DNA from: a virus
Length of the DNA stretch: 37,528 nucleotides
Strand: one strand, 5' to 3'
Virus record (IMG/VR): IMGVR_UViG_3300030085_000171
Coordinates: 1 to 37,528 of that record
Below, piece after piece: positions 30,734 to 37,528 of the stretch. The position numbers and the translations under genes are program-made. A model generated the notes under the pieces. It did no database searches and was not told the origin of the DNA. It worked only from the letters and a program-made list of their open reading frames with translations. Position 1 is the first letter of the stretch, and every line of letters starts with the position of its first letter.

Positions 30734-31513
30734 ATGTCACAGACCTATAATATCTACATAGGATTTGATCCTAAAGAAGAAGCTGCATACGAGGTTCTTA
30801 AATGGAATCTAGAACGTATTGCAAAAAATCCTTTGAATATTTTTCCACTTAAAAAAGATGTTCTAGAAAAAATAGGTCTGTATAATAGAGAATACACAGA
30901 AGAGAATGGACAAAAGATTGATAAGATCGATGGCAAACCATTCTCTTCTGACTTCTCTTTCACACGTTTTCTAGTTCCTGCTTTAACTATGTATAAGGGA
31001 TGGGCCTTATATATGGACTGTGACATGTACCCAAGGAGTGATATCTGTGAGTTGTTTGAAGAGTATAATGATCCTTTCCATGCTTTATATTGTGTTAAGC
31101 ATGAGTACACACCTAAAGATAATACGAAGATGGACAATCAGAAACAAGAATCATATTATCGAAAAAACTGGTCAAGTCTCATGCTGTTCAATTGTGAGCA
31201 TCCTCAAAATCAAATGCTTACTCCGCATGTAGTAAACACTCAAACAGGACAGTACCTACATAAGTTTGGATGGTTGCCTGATAAGCCAGCAGATATTGGT
31301 AGTATTAATGAAGAATGGAACTGGCTTGATGGGCATTCTCCTGAAGAACTAGAAGCAAAGAATGTTCACTTTACAACAGGTGGTCCTTGGTTTTATAATT
31401 GGAAATGTAAACGTGAGATGGATGGTAAGTATGCAGCAGAGTGGAACAATGATGCTGTATATATGCAAACAATTGGTGTACTTAAAGATGAAGTACATAA
31501 GTATTTTTTATAA
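30734..31513 (+). CDS. GT-A glycosyltransferase-like protein (GT8-like)
   Basis: 259 aa. IYIGFDPKEEAAYEVLKWNL at the start, SSDFSFTRFLVPALTMYKGW and ALYMDCDMYPRSDICELFEE give the nucleotide-sugar site with a D-C-D motif near 95. CEHPQNQMLTPHVVNTQTG, GWLPDKPADIGSINEEWNWL and HFTTGGPWFY follow. The layout is that of retaining glycosyltransferases of GT8-like type that use NDP-sugars. Target unknown: it may glycosylate virion or host surface, or phage DNA bases. It is 2 nt after Hsp20. Confidence 0.65.
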   Translation: MSQTYNIYIGFDPKEEAAYEVLKWNLERIAKNPLNIFPLKKDVLEKIGLYNREYTEENGQKIDKIDGKPFSSDFSFTRFLVPALTMYKGWALYMDCDMYPRSDICELFEEYNDPFHALYCVKHEYTPKDNTKMDNQKQESYYRKNWSSLMLFNCEHPQNQMLTPHVVNTQTGQYLHKFGWLPDKPADIGSINEEWNWLDGHSPEELEAKNVHFTTGGPWFYNWKCKREMDGKYAAEWNNDAVYMQTIGVLKDEVHKYFL

Positions 31514-31528
31514 GGAATAATAATAAAA

Positions 31529-33949
31529 ATGACCAACATTAATTTTGTAACATCTTTCAATGAAAGTCTATTTGTTGATACTTCATATAAGTTTCTAGAA
31601 TCTGTCATTGATAAGTGGGAACCTAAGATTAATCTTACATGCTACACTCATGATCTTGATCTTAGTAATTATGTAACTCCTAATGTAAAAAATATTACAT
31701 TTAAATCTTTACATGATGTAGATACATATGATACGTTTCAAAAAACATTTGCTAAACATAATGGCACTGAAGGTCAGACAGTAGATTATAACTGGAAGAT
31801 TGATGCGTTGCGTTGGTCACATAAAGTATTTGCATTGACTCAATCTGCATTCAATCTAGTAGCTAATCATAAATCTCCTGGTTGGCTTATCTGGATTGAT
31901 GCAGATTCTTATACTCTAAAGCGCATGACAACTAAAGATGTATTAGCTCTTCTTCCTGAAGGTGCTGACGTAGTTTGTCTTGAACGGTCTGATCAAGAGT
32001 ATCATGAAGGTGCGTTCATTGCATTTAATTTAAATAGTCAGGCTACTCAAGACTTGTTAGGAGATTTACGTGGTGCTTATATCTCAGGAGAGATATTTAA
32101 TTATCGAGAGTGGCACGATACTTTTATATTTACTCGTCTTCTTACTTTGTATAAAGCACATGGCTTAAAGGTTCTTAATTTAGGAATGAATGCAGATACA
32201 AAAAATTCTACTGCATTTGAACAGTCTCCTCTTGCACCTATGTTCCTTCACTTTAATGGAGCAAGTGCAGCATCATTAAAAAATATTCGTGATGAAAATG
32301 GCGAACGATTTATTTCTTTGTCAGATGATACATCACATGACATTCTACCCAGTCGTTATACATTGTTGTCTGATGTAATGAAACATTATAAACCAGAGAA
32401 AACTATACTAGAAACAGGAACCTGGAATGGTGGCCGTGCTATTCAAATGGCTATGACTATGTTTGAACATACAGATACTGTTCATTATATTGGTTATGAT
32501 TTGTTTGAAGATGCGACTCCTGAAACAGATGAAGAAGAGTTTAATGTTAAAGCTCATAATAAAATGAGCGCAGTTGAAAAAAGATTTACAGACTTTGCTA
32601 ACATTATGCTAAAGCGTAAGTCTAAATATTTTACCTTTGAATTAATTAAAGGTAATACACGGCAGACTATGACAAAACAAGATGCTGACTTTGTGTTGTT
32701 AGGTAGTGGTAACAGTATACAAACTGTACAGAATGAATACGAACATGTTAAACATAACAAGATAATTGTACTAGATAATTATTATATGCAAGATAGTTCA
32801 GAGCGAAATGTTATTGATAAGTACAAAGGTGTGAATGAAGTCTTTGAAAATATTAAAGAGTCTAAAGTAAAAGAAGATCAAGAGACAGATGATGGTTGGA
32901 CATCCTTTGATAAAGAAGATACAGGTATTAGAAAACTTATTCTACCTTCATCAGATGATGTAAGGGGTGGAGGTATTGCTCACATTTGTTTAGTTTTAAA
33001 TGATCCTAGTTTACCTGAAGTACCTAAAAAATTTAGGCAAGTACCTATCATAGTTAATCCTAGAGATTGTGTCTCTAAAGATTATATTCGTGATAATATT
33101 AAAGCTAATCTTAAAATGATTGAACCTAATAGATTTATGCATCGTATTAGCCCACACAATCAAACAGCTTTAATTGTTTCTGGTGGTCCTTATTTAAATA
33201 TTAAAGAGCTTAAAGATACAATTAAATCTATTCCAGGATGTAAAGTAGTATGTGTTAAACACAGTTATAATAAACTAATTACAAATGGTATTAAACCGTG
33301 GGCTTGTGTTGTGCTTGATCCTCGTCCTATTACAGGCGTAAGCACTCATGGTATTGTACGAAAAGAATTATTCAAAGAGGTTGATCCTGATACAAAATTT
33401 TTTGTAGCATCTATGACAGACCCATCTGTAACAGAATATCTAATGTCTAAAGGTGCTGATATCTATGGATGGCACGCCTTTACAGAATCTCTACGTGATG
33501 AAGATGAACGAGGTGTACAGATTGTTAATAATCAAGTTCATCTCGTAAGTGAATTAGGTATACCTCAAGGGTCTACATTAATTACAGGTGGTACTTGTGC
33601 AGCAATGAGGTCTATTGGTATCATGAATACAATGGGCTTTAGGGAGATGCATCTATTTGGCTTTGATTGTTCTATGGAAGAGCCTACTGAAGAACAGATG
33701 AAAGAGACTACAGGTGCTGAAGATGAAGAACCTAAACCTAAGTATATGAAAGTTACAGTAAATGATATAGATTTCTGGACTACAGGCGAACTTCTAGCTA
33801 TGGCGCAGGATTGTGAGCGTAGTTTTAGAGATGAGAACTCTTCAATTAATTTTACTTTTCACGGTGAAGGAACAATGGTAGCAGAACTATGGAAGATTAT
33901 TGATTCAGAACGACCTACTCCTAAATTTGAGGAGGTGTTCGATGACTAA
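31529..33949 (+). CDS. Three-domain glycosyltransferase/methyltransferase/MptE-like fusion
   Basis: 806 aa. Residues about 1-260: GT-A-like domain with LRWSHKVFALTQSA, WLIWIDADSYTLKRM (DAD near 122) and a late LHFNGAS. Residues about 285-425: class I SAM methyltransferase-like, with TILETGTWNGGRAIQMAMTM near 294 and VHYIGYDLFED, then a degenerate VLLGSGNSIQ. Residues about 540-740: LIVSGGPYLNIKELKDTI, KHSYNKLITNGIKPWACVVL DP and STLITGGTCAAMRSIG, the DUF115/MptE-like pattern seen in sialic-type flagellar glycosylation proteins. All three domains in a single protein suggests glycan assembly. Confidence 0.6.
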   Translation: MTNINFVTSFNESLFVDTSYKFLESVIDKWEPKINLTCYTHDLDLSNYVTPNVKNITFKSLHDVDTYDTFQKTFAKHNGTEGQTVDYNWKIDALRWSHKVFALTQSAFNLVANHKSPGWLIWIDADSYTLKRMTTKDVLALLPEGADVVCLERSDQEYHEGAFIAFNLNSQATQDLLGDLRGAYISGEIFNYREWHDTFIFTRLLTLYKAHGLKVLNLGMNADTKNSTAFEQSPLAPMFLHFNGASAASLKNIRDENGERFISLSDDTSHDILPSRYTLLSDVMKHYKPEKTILETGTWNGGRAIQMAMTMFEHTDTVHYIGYDLFEDATPETDEEEFNVKAHNKMSAVEKRFTDFANIMLKRKSKYFTFELIKGNTRQTMTKQDADFVLLGSGNSIQTVQNEYEHVKHNKIIVLDNYYMQDSSERNVIDKYKGVNEVFENIKESKVKEDQETDDGWTSFDKEDTGIRKLILPSSDDVRGGGIAHICLVLNDPSLPEVPKKFRQVPIIVNPRDCVSKDYIRDNIKANLKMIEPNRFMHRISPHNQTALIVSGGPYLNIKELKDTIKSIPGCKVVCVKHSYNKLITNGIKPWACVVLDPRPITGVSTHGIVRKELFKEVDPDTKFFVASMTDPSVTEYLMSKGADIYGWHAFTESLRDEDERGVQIVNNQVHLVSELGIPQGSTLITGGTCAAMRSIGIMNTMGFREMHLFGFDCSMEEPTEEQMKETTGAEDEEPKPKYMKVTVNDIDFWTTGELLAMAQDCERSFRDENSSINFTFHGEGTMVAELWKIIDSERPTPKFEEVFDD

Positions 33950-34574
33950 TTTTTCTAGACAAGCTCCATCTTCTCGATACAGTGAGTTGATTAAAAAGTA
34001 TGAAACAATTCATGCAAAAGGTAAGGGATATTTTAATGGTAAAAGCTTGTTAAAATATATCTCTGTTATTCAAACAAAACTTATTGTTCATGAATGTAAA
34101 ACACTTCTTGATTATGGTTGTGGCAAAGGTCTTTTGTATACAGATGAGTGTCATACTGTAATGCCATCATCTCCTAAAGCTAAACCTATCACTCGACCAT
34201 TGCAAGAACTTTGGAACTTAACCAGTCATACGTGTTACGATCCTGCTTATCCACAACATGCTACTAAACCTACAGGAAACTTTGATGCTGTTATTTGCAC
34301 AGATGTTCTTGAGCATGTTAACGAAGAGGATATAGAATGGGTACTGAATGAAATTTTTTCTTATGCAAACAAAATGGTTTTCTTAAACGTAGCTTGCTTT
34401 AAAGCAGCTAAACATTTTGATGATGGTGAGAACGTACATATCAGTGTATTTAATCCTGAGTGGTGGTACATTTTAATATCAGATATAATGAAACAATATC
34501 CTGATCTTACAACATATTTAACATGTGAGAAGATAGGACATGCAACAGACTATACAATAAGAGGAGGAGAATAA
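33942..34574 (+). CDS. SAM-dependent methyltransferase
   Basis: 210 aa from ATG 33942 (GAGGAGG upstream, overlaps the fusion stop). SELIKKYETIHAKGKGYFNG, TLLDYGCGKGLLY (motif I), DAVICTDVLEHVNEEDIEWV (motif IV) and MVFLNVACFKAAKHFDDGEN are those of class I methyltransferases of the Methyltransf_23/11 type. It probably completes a modification with the two upstream genes. Acceptor unknown. Confidence 0.75.
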   Translation: MTNFSRQAPSSRYSELIKKYETIHAKGKGYFNGKSLLKYISVIQTKLIVHECKTLLDYGCGKGLLYTDECHTVMPSSPKAKPITRPLQELWNLTSHTCYDPAYPQHATKPTGNFDAVICTDVLEHVNEEDIEWVLNEIFSYANKMVFLNVACFKAAKHFDDGENVHISVFNPEWWYILISDIMKQYPDLTTYLTCEKIGHATDYTIRGGE

Positions 34575-34575
34575 A

Positions 34576-34980
34576 ATGTTAGGAATTGCAGAGAGTGTTA
34601 TTGGTGTAGCAGGTAAAGTCCTTGATAAATTTGTAGAGGATAAAGATTTAAAAACTAAACTTAGTGCAGAGCTTCAATCACAATTAATTAATCTAGATGC
34701 TCTTCAAGCACAAACAAATCTAGAACAAGCGAAACATGATTCTATTTTCGTTGCGGGAGCAAGACCTGCTATCATGTGGATATGTGCCTTTGCTTTGGCA
34801 TGGCAGTATATCCTAGCACCTATGGCATCATGGGCGCTGGCTGTATGGTATCCTGTAGTTACGCTTCCACAGTTAGGTACTGAAGAGCTTACAGGTCTTG
34901 TCATGGCATTGCTCGGATTGGGAGCGGCCCGTTCATATGAAAAGGCTAAAGGTGTTGCTAGAAACAGCATGAAACGGTAA
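34576..34980 (+). CDS. Holin of the 3-TM GTA type
   Basis: 134 aa. N-terminal amphipathic helix (ESVIGVAGKVLDKFVEDKDL), a coiled linker, then hydrophobic helices AIMWICAFALAWQYILAPMA and ASWALAVWYPVVTLP with LTGLVMALLGLGAARSYEKA, plus a basic tail. This is the Holin_3TM (GTA holin) pattern. It makes inner membrane holes at lysis. The next gene starts at its stop (TAATG). Confidence 0.8.
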   Translation: MLGIAESVIGVAGKVLDKFVEDKDLKTKLSAELQSQLINLDALQAQTNLEQAKHDSIFVAGARPAIMWICAFALAWQYILAPMASWALAVWYPVVTLPQLGTEELTGLVMALLGLGAARSYEKAKGVARNSMKR

Positions 34981-35123
34981 TGAAGATTTTATTATTAGGA
35001 GCTATGTGTTTGTTGTTAAATGGATGTATACATTTAGCAGTTGTTTCTATTATAAAAGAAACTGCTACATGGTCATATTATGATAAGAAATTTAAAAATC
35101 TTGAAGAAAAACAAAAGCCCTAA
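34980..35123 (+). CDS. 47-aa lipoprotein, o-spanin-like
   Basis: ATG 34980 overlaps the holin stop. MKILLLGAMCLLLNGCIHLA has a lipobox LNGC (lipidated Cys16), followed by a short helix and charged tail (IIKETATWSYYDKKFKNLEE). It is of the length of Rz1-type outer-membrane spanins, though Pro-rich sequence is absent. The next gene overlaps its end in another frame. Confidence 0.5.
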   Translation: MKILLLGAMCLLLNGCIHLAVVSIIKETATWSYYDKKFKNLEEKQKP

Positions 35124-35223
35124 TTATTTATTAAGATGTATGATCATATTACTAGTATCTTATTTTAGCTATATAGTAGGATCAGCAATAATTAATACAG
35201 TATGTGGAGGATGTTTAGTATGA
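35080..35223 (+). CDS. 47-aa membrane protein overlapping the lipoprotein gene
   Basis: ATG 35080 opens a frame overlapping the lipoprotein by 44 nt. A basic N-terminus (MIRNLKILKKNKSPNYLLR) precedes a hydrophobic helix (CMIILLVSYFSYIVGSAIIN) and a Cys-rich end. Ribosome site is weak. Rz/Rz1 pairs are typically overlapping, but here the lipoprotein comes first. A cytoplasmic start and one TM would fit a small inner membrane partner. Confidence 0.35.
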   Translation: MIRNLKILKKNKSPNYLLRCMIILLVSYFSYIVGSAIINTVCGGCLV

Positions 35224-35666
35224 TAGAGGGTAAGATATGGGGTACTACACAAAATATTTTTTCAAATAACTCTTTTGAGTTTCATCGTATAGAGTTTAAA
35301 AAAAATAGTGAGTGTAGTAAACATAAACATCTATACAAATGGAATGGATTTTTTGTAGAGCGTGGTAGGCTCTTAATAAGAGTATGGAAAAATTCTTATG
35401 ATTTGATTGACCAAACTATTTTAAGAGCAGGAGAGTTTACCAAGGTAAAGCCTGGAGAGTATCATCAATTTAAAGGGCTTGACGATGGTGTAGCATTTGA
35501 GATATACTGGGCTGAGTTTAACCATGAAGATATTGAAAGGGAAAGCGTTGGAAAAGGACCAAGAGGGTACACTGAAGAAGACGACACCGCTTCACACCAA
35601 GGATTGGTACATCAAGTGGGCAGCTTCTCTGATCCTATTAGTTGGAATGCTGCTGACAAGCAATAA
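35220..35666 (+). CDS. Cupin-like protein
   Basis: 148 aa from ATG 35220 (GTGGAGGATGTTTAGT upstream). FHRIEFKKNSECSKHKHLYK contains an H-x-H pair, and GRLLIRVWKNS, LRAGEFTKVKPGEYHQFKGL supply a later His in the second strand (E..H). This is the metal-binding beta-barrel cupin pattern. It might be a small-molecule epimerase or sugar enzyme linked to the glycan genes. A polar tail (GKGPRGYTEEDD) overlaps the next gene. Confidence 0.6.
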   Translation: MIEGKIWGTTQNIFSNNSFEFHRIEFKKNSECSKHKHLYKWNGFFVERGRLLIRVWKNSYDLIDQTILRAGEFTKVKPGEYHQFKGLDDGVAFEIYWAEFNHEDIERESVGKGPRGYTEEDDTASHQGLVHQVGSFSDPISWNAADKQ

Positions 35667-35820
35667 TCTTTTTCCTTATAATCTTTTTGTACATATTATA
35701 GGATTAACAGGATGGTTGATTGTGGCATTAATGTGGAATGATCGAGCTTTGATTATTATTAATGCTGTATCAATAGCTATCTTATCTAATGGGTTATTAA
35801 ATTATTATGTCGTTAAATAG
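35524..35820 (+). CDS. 98-aa three-helix membrane protein
   Basis: ATG 35524 gives a 30-residue charged start, then WYIKWAASLILLVGMLLTSN, HIIGLTGWLIVALMWNDRAL and INAVSIAILSNGLLNY. I recall this KW.AS...LTSNN..P.N...H..G.TGWL pattern from aquatic phages. It overlaps the cupin gene by 143 nt and the small terminase by 14 nt. Function unknown; it may serve in lysis or host-envelope interaction. Confidence 0.65.
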   Translation: MKILKGKALEKDQEGTLKKTTPLHTKDWYIKWAASLILLVGMLLTSNNLFPYNLFVHIIGLTGWLIVALMWNDRALIIINAVSIAILSNGLLNYYVVK

Positions 35821-36214
35821 TAAACAAGAAAAATTTGCACAGTCCTATGTGTTACATCGTAACGCAACGGATGCAGCAAAAGCAGCAGGGTATTCTGAGA
35901 AGTCTGCAAATAATCAAGGGTACAGATTGTTGCAGATAGATGAAGTCGTAGCCAGAATTGAGGAACTGGAAAGCGAGCTTGTTACAGATATTGATGTTGT
36001 TGATGAACTAGAATCTCAGTATACCTTTGCTGCTACTCATGGTCATACAAACAGTGCTATCAAAGCACTTGAATTATTATCAAGAGTACGAGGTGCTAAG
36101 TCTGATAGGACAGCACACTTATCTACAGAAACAATTGAACAAGAAATTATTAATTACATGCAAGCTCTTGGTAAAGATAAGATAGATGAGTTAATTAAGA
36201 AATGTAAATTTTAA
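35807..36214 (+). CDS. terS: Terminase small subunit
   Basis: 135 aa. NSKQEKFAQSYVLHRNATDA, AKAAGYSEKSANNQGYRLLQ is the helix-turn-helix typical of Terminase_2/small terminases, followed by a helical oligomerisation core (RIEELESELVTDIDVVDELE) and a C-terminal LSTETIEQEIINYMQALG. It recognises the packaging site and recruits TerL, which is encoded on the other strand more than 22 kb to the left. Ends convergent with the Hint gene (4-nt overlap of stops). Confidence 0.75.
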   Translation: MSLNSKQEKFAQSYVLHRNATDAAKAAGYSEKSANNQGYRLLQIDEVVARIEELESELVTDIDVVDELESQYTFAATHGHTNSAIKALELLSRVRGAKSDRTAHLSTETIEQEIINYMQALGKDKIDELIKKCKF

Positions 36215-37528
36215 GCTGCAAGTTTACTAAACTTTTTATTATATTCATCTTGCATACTTCCTTCGTAAGAATTTTTATTGCCAGACAAATAATCTTTACC
36301 CCACTGCTCTCCTCTTACAGCGCGTCCACGTATTGTTCTCATACCATCTGCAATGTAAGTATAGTTATCTTTAGTTTCAAAGTTGTAGATAACTTGTTTC
36401 TTTAGTTGTCCTTCAGCAGGTTCAACTCTCGTAATTTCTACTAAGTTATTATCGGGTCCGAGAACTGTATCGCCTACATTTAACCACTGTACGATAGCTG
36501 CTGTTCCATCACCTTTAATCATCCATTCAGTTCCAGACACCATTGAATTATTTAGATGCCAAATTTCAGGATGCACATCTACAAGAAGAGACACAATAGG
36601 TTTAGCTTCAAGCGGTGTATTCCAACGTCTTGTTTTCTTAGTTTCAGGATAAGACATAACCATATCACCTATTTGTAAATCTTCAATATTACGATATGTA
36701 TTGTCGGCCATAAGTATTTGAGTTCCTGCTACCCAACAAGCAGAACCAGGATCATCTCCAACATCACCTCCTGCCTGATCTCCACCAGATGTTGGTTCTC
36801 CAGTAGGCATTCCCGCAGCAATTAGTGATTCCGTTATATTTGGTATATCTCCAAAATCAGTAAAATCATCTGTAAATGCAGTTTGATCTTGGTCTTCAAA
36901 ACCTGCATCAGTTAACCCTGTCCAGAATCCATACTTTGGTCCTTCACTAAATTGTATACCTAGTCCTCCCATAGCAGCATCTACAGCACCGCCAGCAGGT
37001 GAACCTGCACCACCTGGACCAGCATCTGATCCACCATCATAATCAGGGTCTGAAAATAAACTTATTAAACCTTGTATTGCAGATACAATTAACGGCCCTA
37101 TTGGTCCAAGCGCAATAGCTGCTAGACCTTTTGCACCAGCGAATACAACATCTCTTCCTTCTATCTGTTCTGGGCCTTCAAATAAAGCTTTTGATGCTAA
37201 ATCTACAAGCGGAGCAGCGATAAAAGCATTCTTACCTAATAATGCAGTAAGTCCTTGGTCTACTGCAAATTCAGTACCCTTTTGTGCAACATCAAACTCT
37301 TGACCCAAGAATTGACCTCTTCCTAAAAGACCTTCGTCTGGATCAAAAGAAAAAGGATTATCTATAATATCTGCTATTGTATCTTCAAATTCTGATATTT
37401 TATCTCCAATTGTTTCTGAAATATCTTCTAAACCTGGAATATTTATATCTATTTCTTGCGTGGTAGTAGTAGATAGTGGTCCTTCTTCCTCATCAAACCC
37501 TGGTTGCCTATCACTAGCAAGAGGAATA
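36211..37528 (-). CDS. Hint-domain virion protein, 5' end missing
   Basis: The frame runs open from the right edge (about 73 codons before the TTG at 37308), so the gene starts outside the window. The N-terminal part is acidic and Gly/Ala-rich with IAAPLVDLASKALF and GLAAIALGPIGPLIVSAIQG hydrophobic helices. Near 36737 starts SACWVAGTQILMADNTYRNI EDLQIGDMVMSY: a Hint/intein block A/B. VGDTVLGPDNNLVEITRVEP and VIYNFETKDNYTYIADGM follow, but ADGMRTIRGRA lacks the terminal His-Asn. So autocleavage, not splicing, is likely. Probably a structural or tail protein. Confidence 0.6.
   Translation of the reverse strand, partial: IPLASDRQPGFDEEEGPLSTTTTQEIDINIPGLEDISETIGDKISEFEDTIADIIDNPFSFDPDEGLLGRGQFLGQEFDVAQKGTEFAVDQGLTALLGKNAFIAAPLVDLASKALFEGPEQIEGRDVVFAGAKGLAAIALGPIGPLIVSAIQGLISLFSDPDYDGGSDAGPGGAGSPAGGAVDAAMGGLGIQFSEGPKYGFWTGLTDAGFEDQDQTAFTDDFTDFGDIPNITESLIAAGMPTGEPTSGGDQAGGDVGDDPGSACWVAGTQILMADNTYRNIEDLQIGDMVMSYPETKKTRRWNTPLEAKPIVSLLVDVHPEIWHLNNSMVSGTEWMIKGDGTAAIVQWLNVGDTVLGPDNNLVEITRVEPAEGQLKKQVIYNFETKDNYTYIADGMRTIRGRAVRGEQWGKDYLSGNKNSYEGSMQDEYNKKFSKLAA

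Noticed and set aside
1-37528. tRNA genes, CRISPR arrays, integrase or transposon
   Set aside because: No cloverleaf with a T-arm consensus, no array of regularly spaced repeats with unique spacers, and no integrase or transposase motifs were seen by eye. The TGCAA repeats at 13.3 kb have irregular short spacing and are not CRISPR.
1-37528. Window as a complete circular genome
   Set aside because: Joining the ends makes the partial left gene stop after 13 residues and leaves the Hint gene without a start. Tail genes are also missing, so the window is a slice.

Overview
The window is part of the genome of a tailed double-stranded DNA bacteriophage (Caudoviricetes). The evidence is a terminase/portal/capsid/adaptor block, a phage replication block (primase-helicase, family A DNA polymerase, ssDNA-binding protein, RecB-like exonuclease) and a holin. 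The accessory genes (B12-dependent ribonucleotide reductase, ThyX, Hsp20, GroES-like co-chaperonin, glycosyltransferases, small basic proteins of types I recall from aquatic phages) suggest a marine or freshwater phage of a Gram-negative, probably proteobacterial, host. No integrase, repressor of lysogeny, RNA polymerase or tRNA was seen, so it looks lytic and dependent on host sigma70 polymerase. Genes are cut at both ends, so this is a slice of a longer genome.

Layout. Positions 1-13132 (minus strand) are the late head module. Read from right to left: large terminase, ADP-ribosyltransferase-like protein, portal, GroES-like protein, scaffold-like protein, major capsid protein, adaptor, LysM protein and a run of tiny very basic proteins. 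Positions 13133-14254 are an intergenic control region with divergent sigma70 promoters, six TGCAA-N6-ATGCCA repeats and a strongly structured, more GC-rich leader or noncoding RNA of about 500 nt. Positions 14255-20125 (plus strand) hold many small, often overlapping early genes, a DUF932-like protein, a cysteine-rich GP88-like protein and a secreted SleB-like cell-wall hydrolase. Positions 20167-26251 are the replication block. Positions 26251-30731 carry a GIY-YIG nuclease, nucleotide metabolism (RNR, ThyX) and an Hsp20. Positions 30734-34574 carry a glycosyltransferase, a three-domain glycosyltransferase/methyltransferase/MptE-like fusion and another methyltransferase. Positions 34576-36214 hold the lysis genes and the small terminase. 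A Hint-domain structural protein converges from the right edge (36211-37528, minus).

How it fits together. Near-consensus sigma70 promoters with 17-nt spacers appear at the points where units start: before terL, the ART-like gene, the scaffold gene, the ssDNA-binding protein gene, the Hsp20 gene and several small early genes. Three plus-strand promoters continue as TTCG after the -10 box, and two of these as TTCGTTTGAAA. The most unusual parts are the 13.2-14.25 kb control region with its candidate structured RNA, the ART-like protein beside the portal, the sugar/methyl-transfer fusion, and a possible RNA switch in the Hsp20 leader. Family assignments rest on motifs read by eye; no database search was run.
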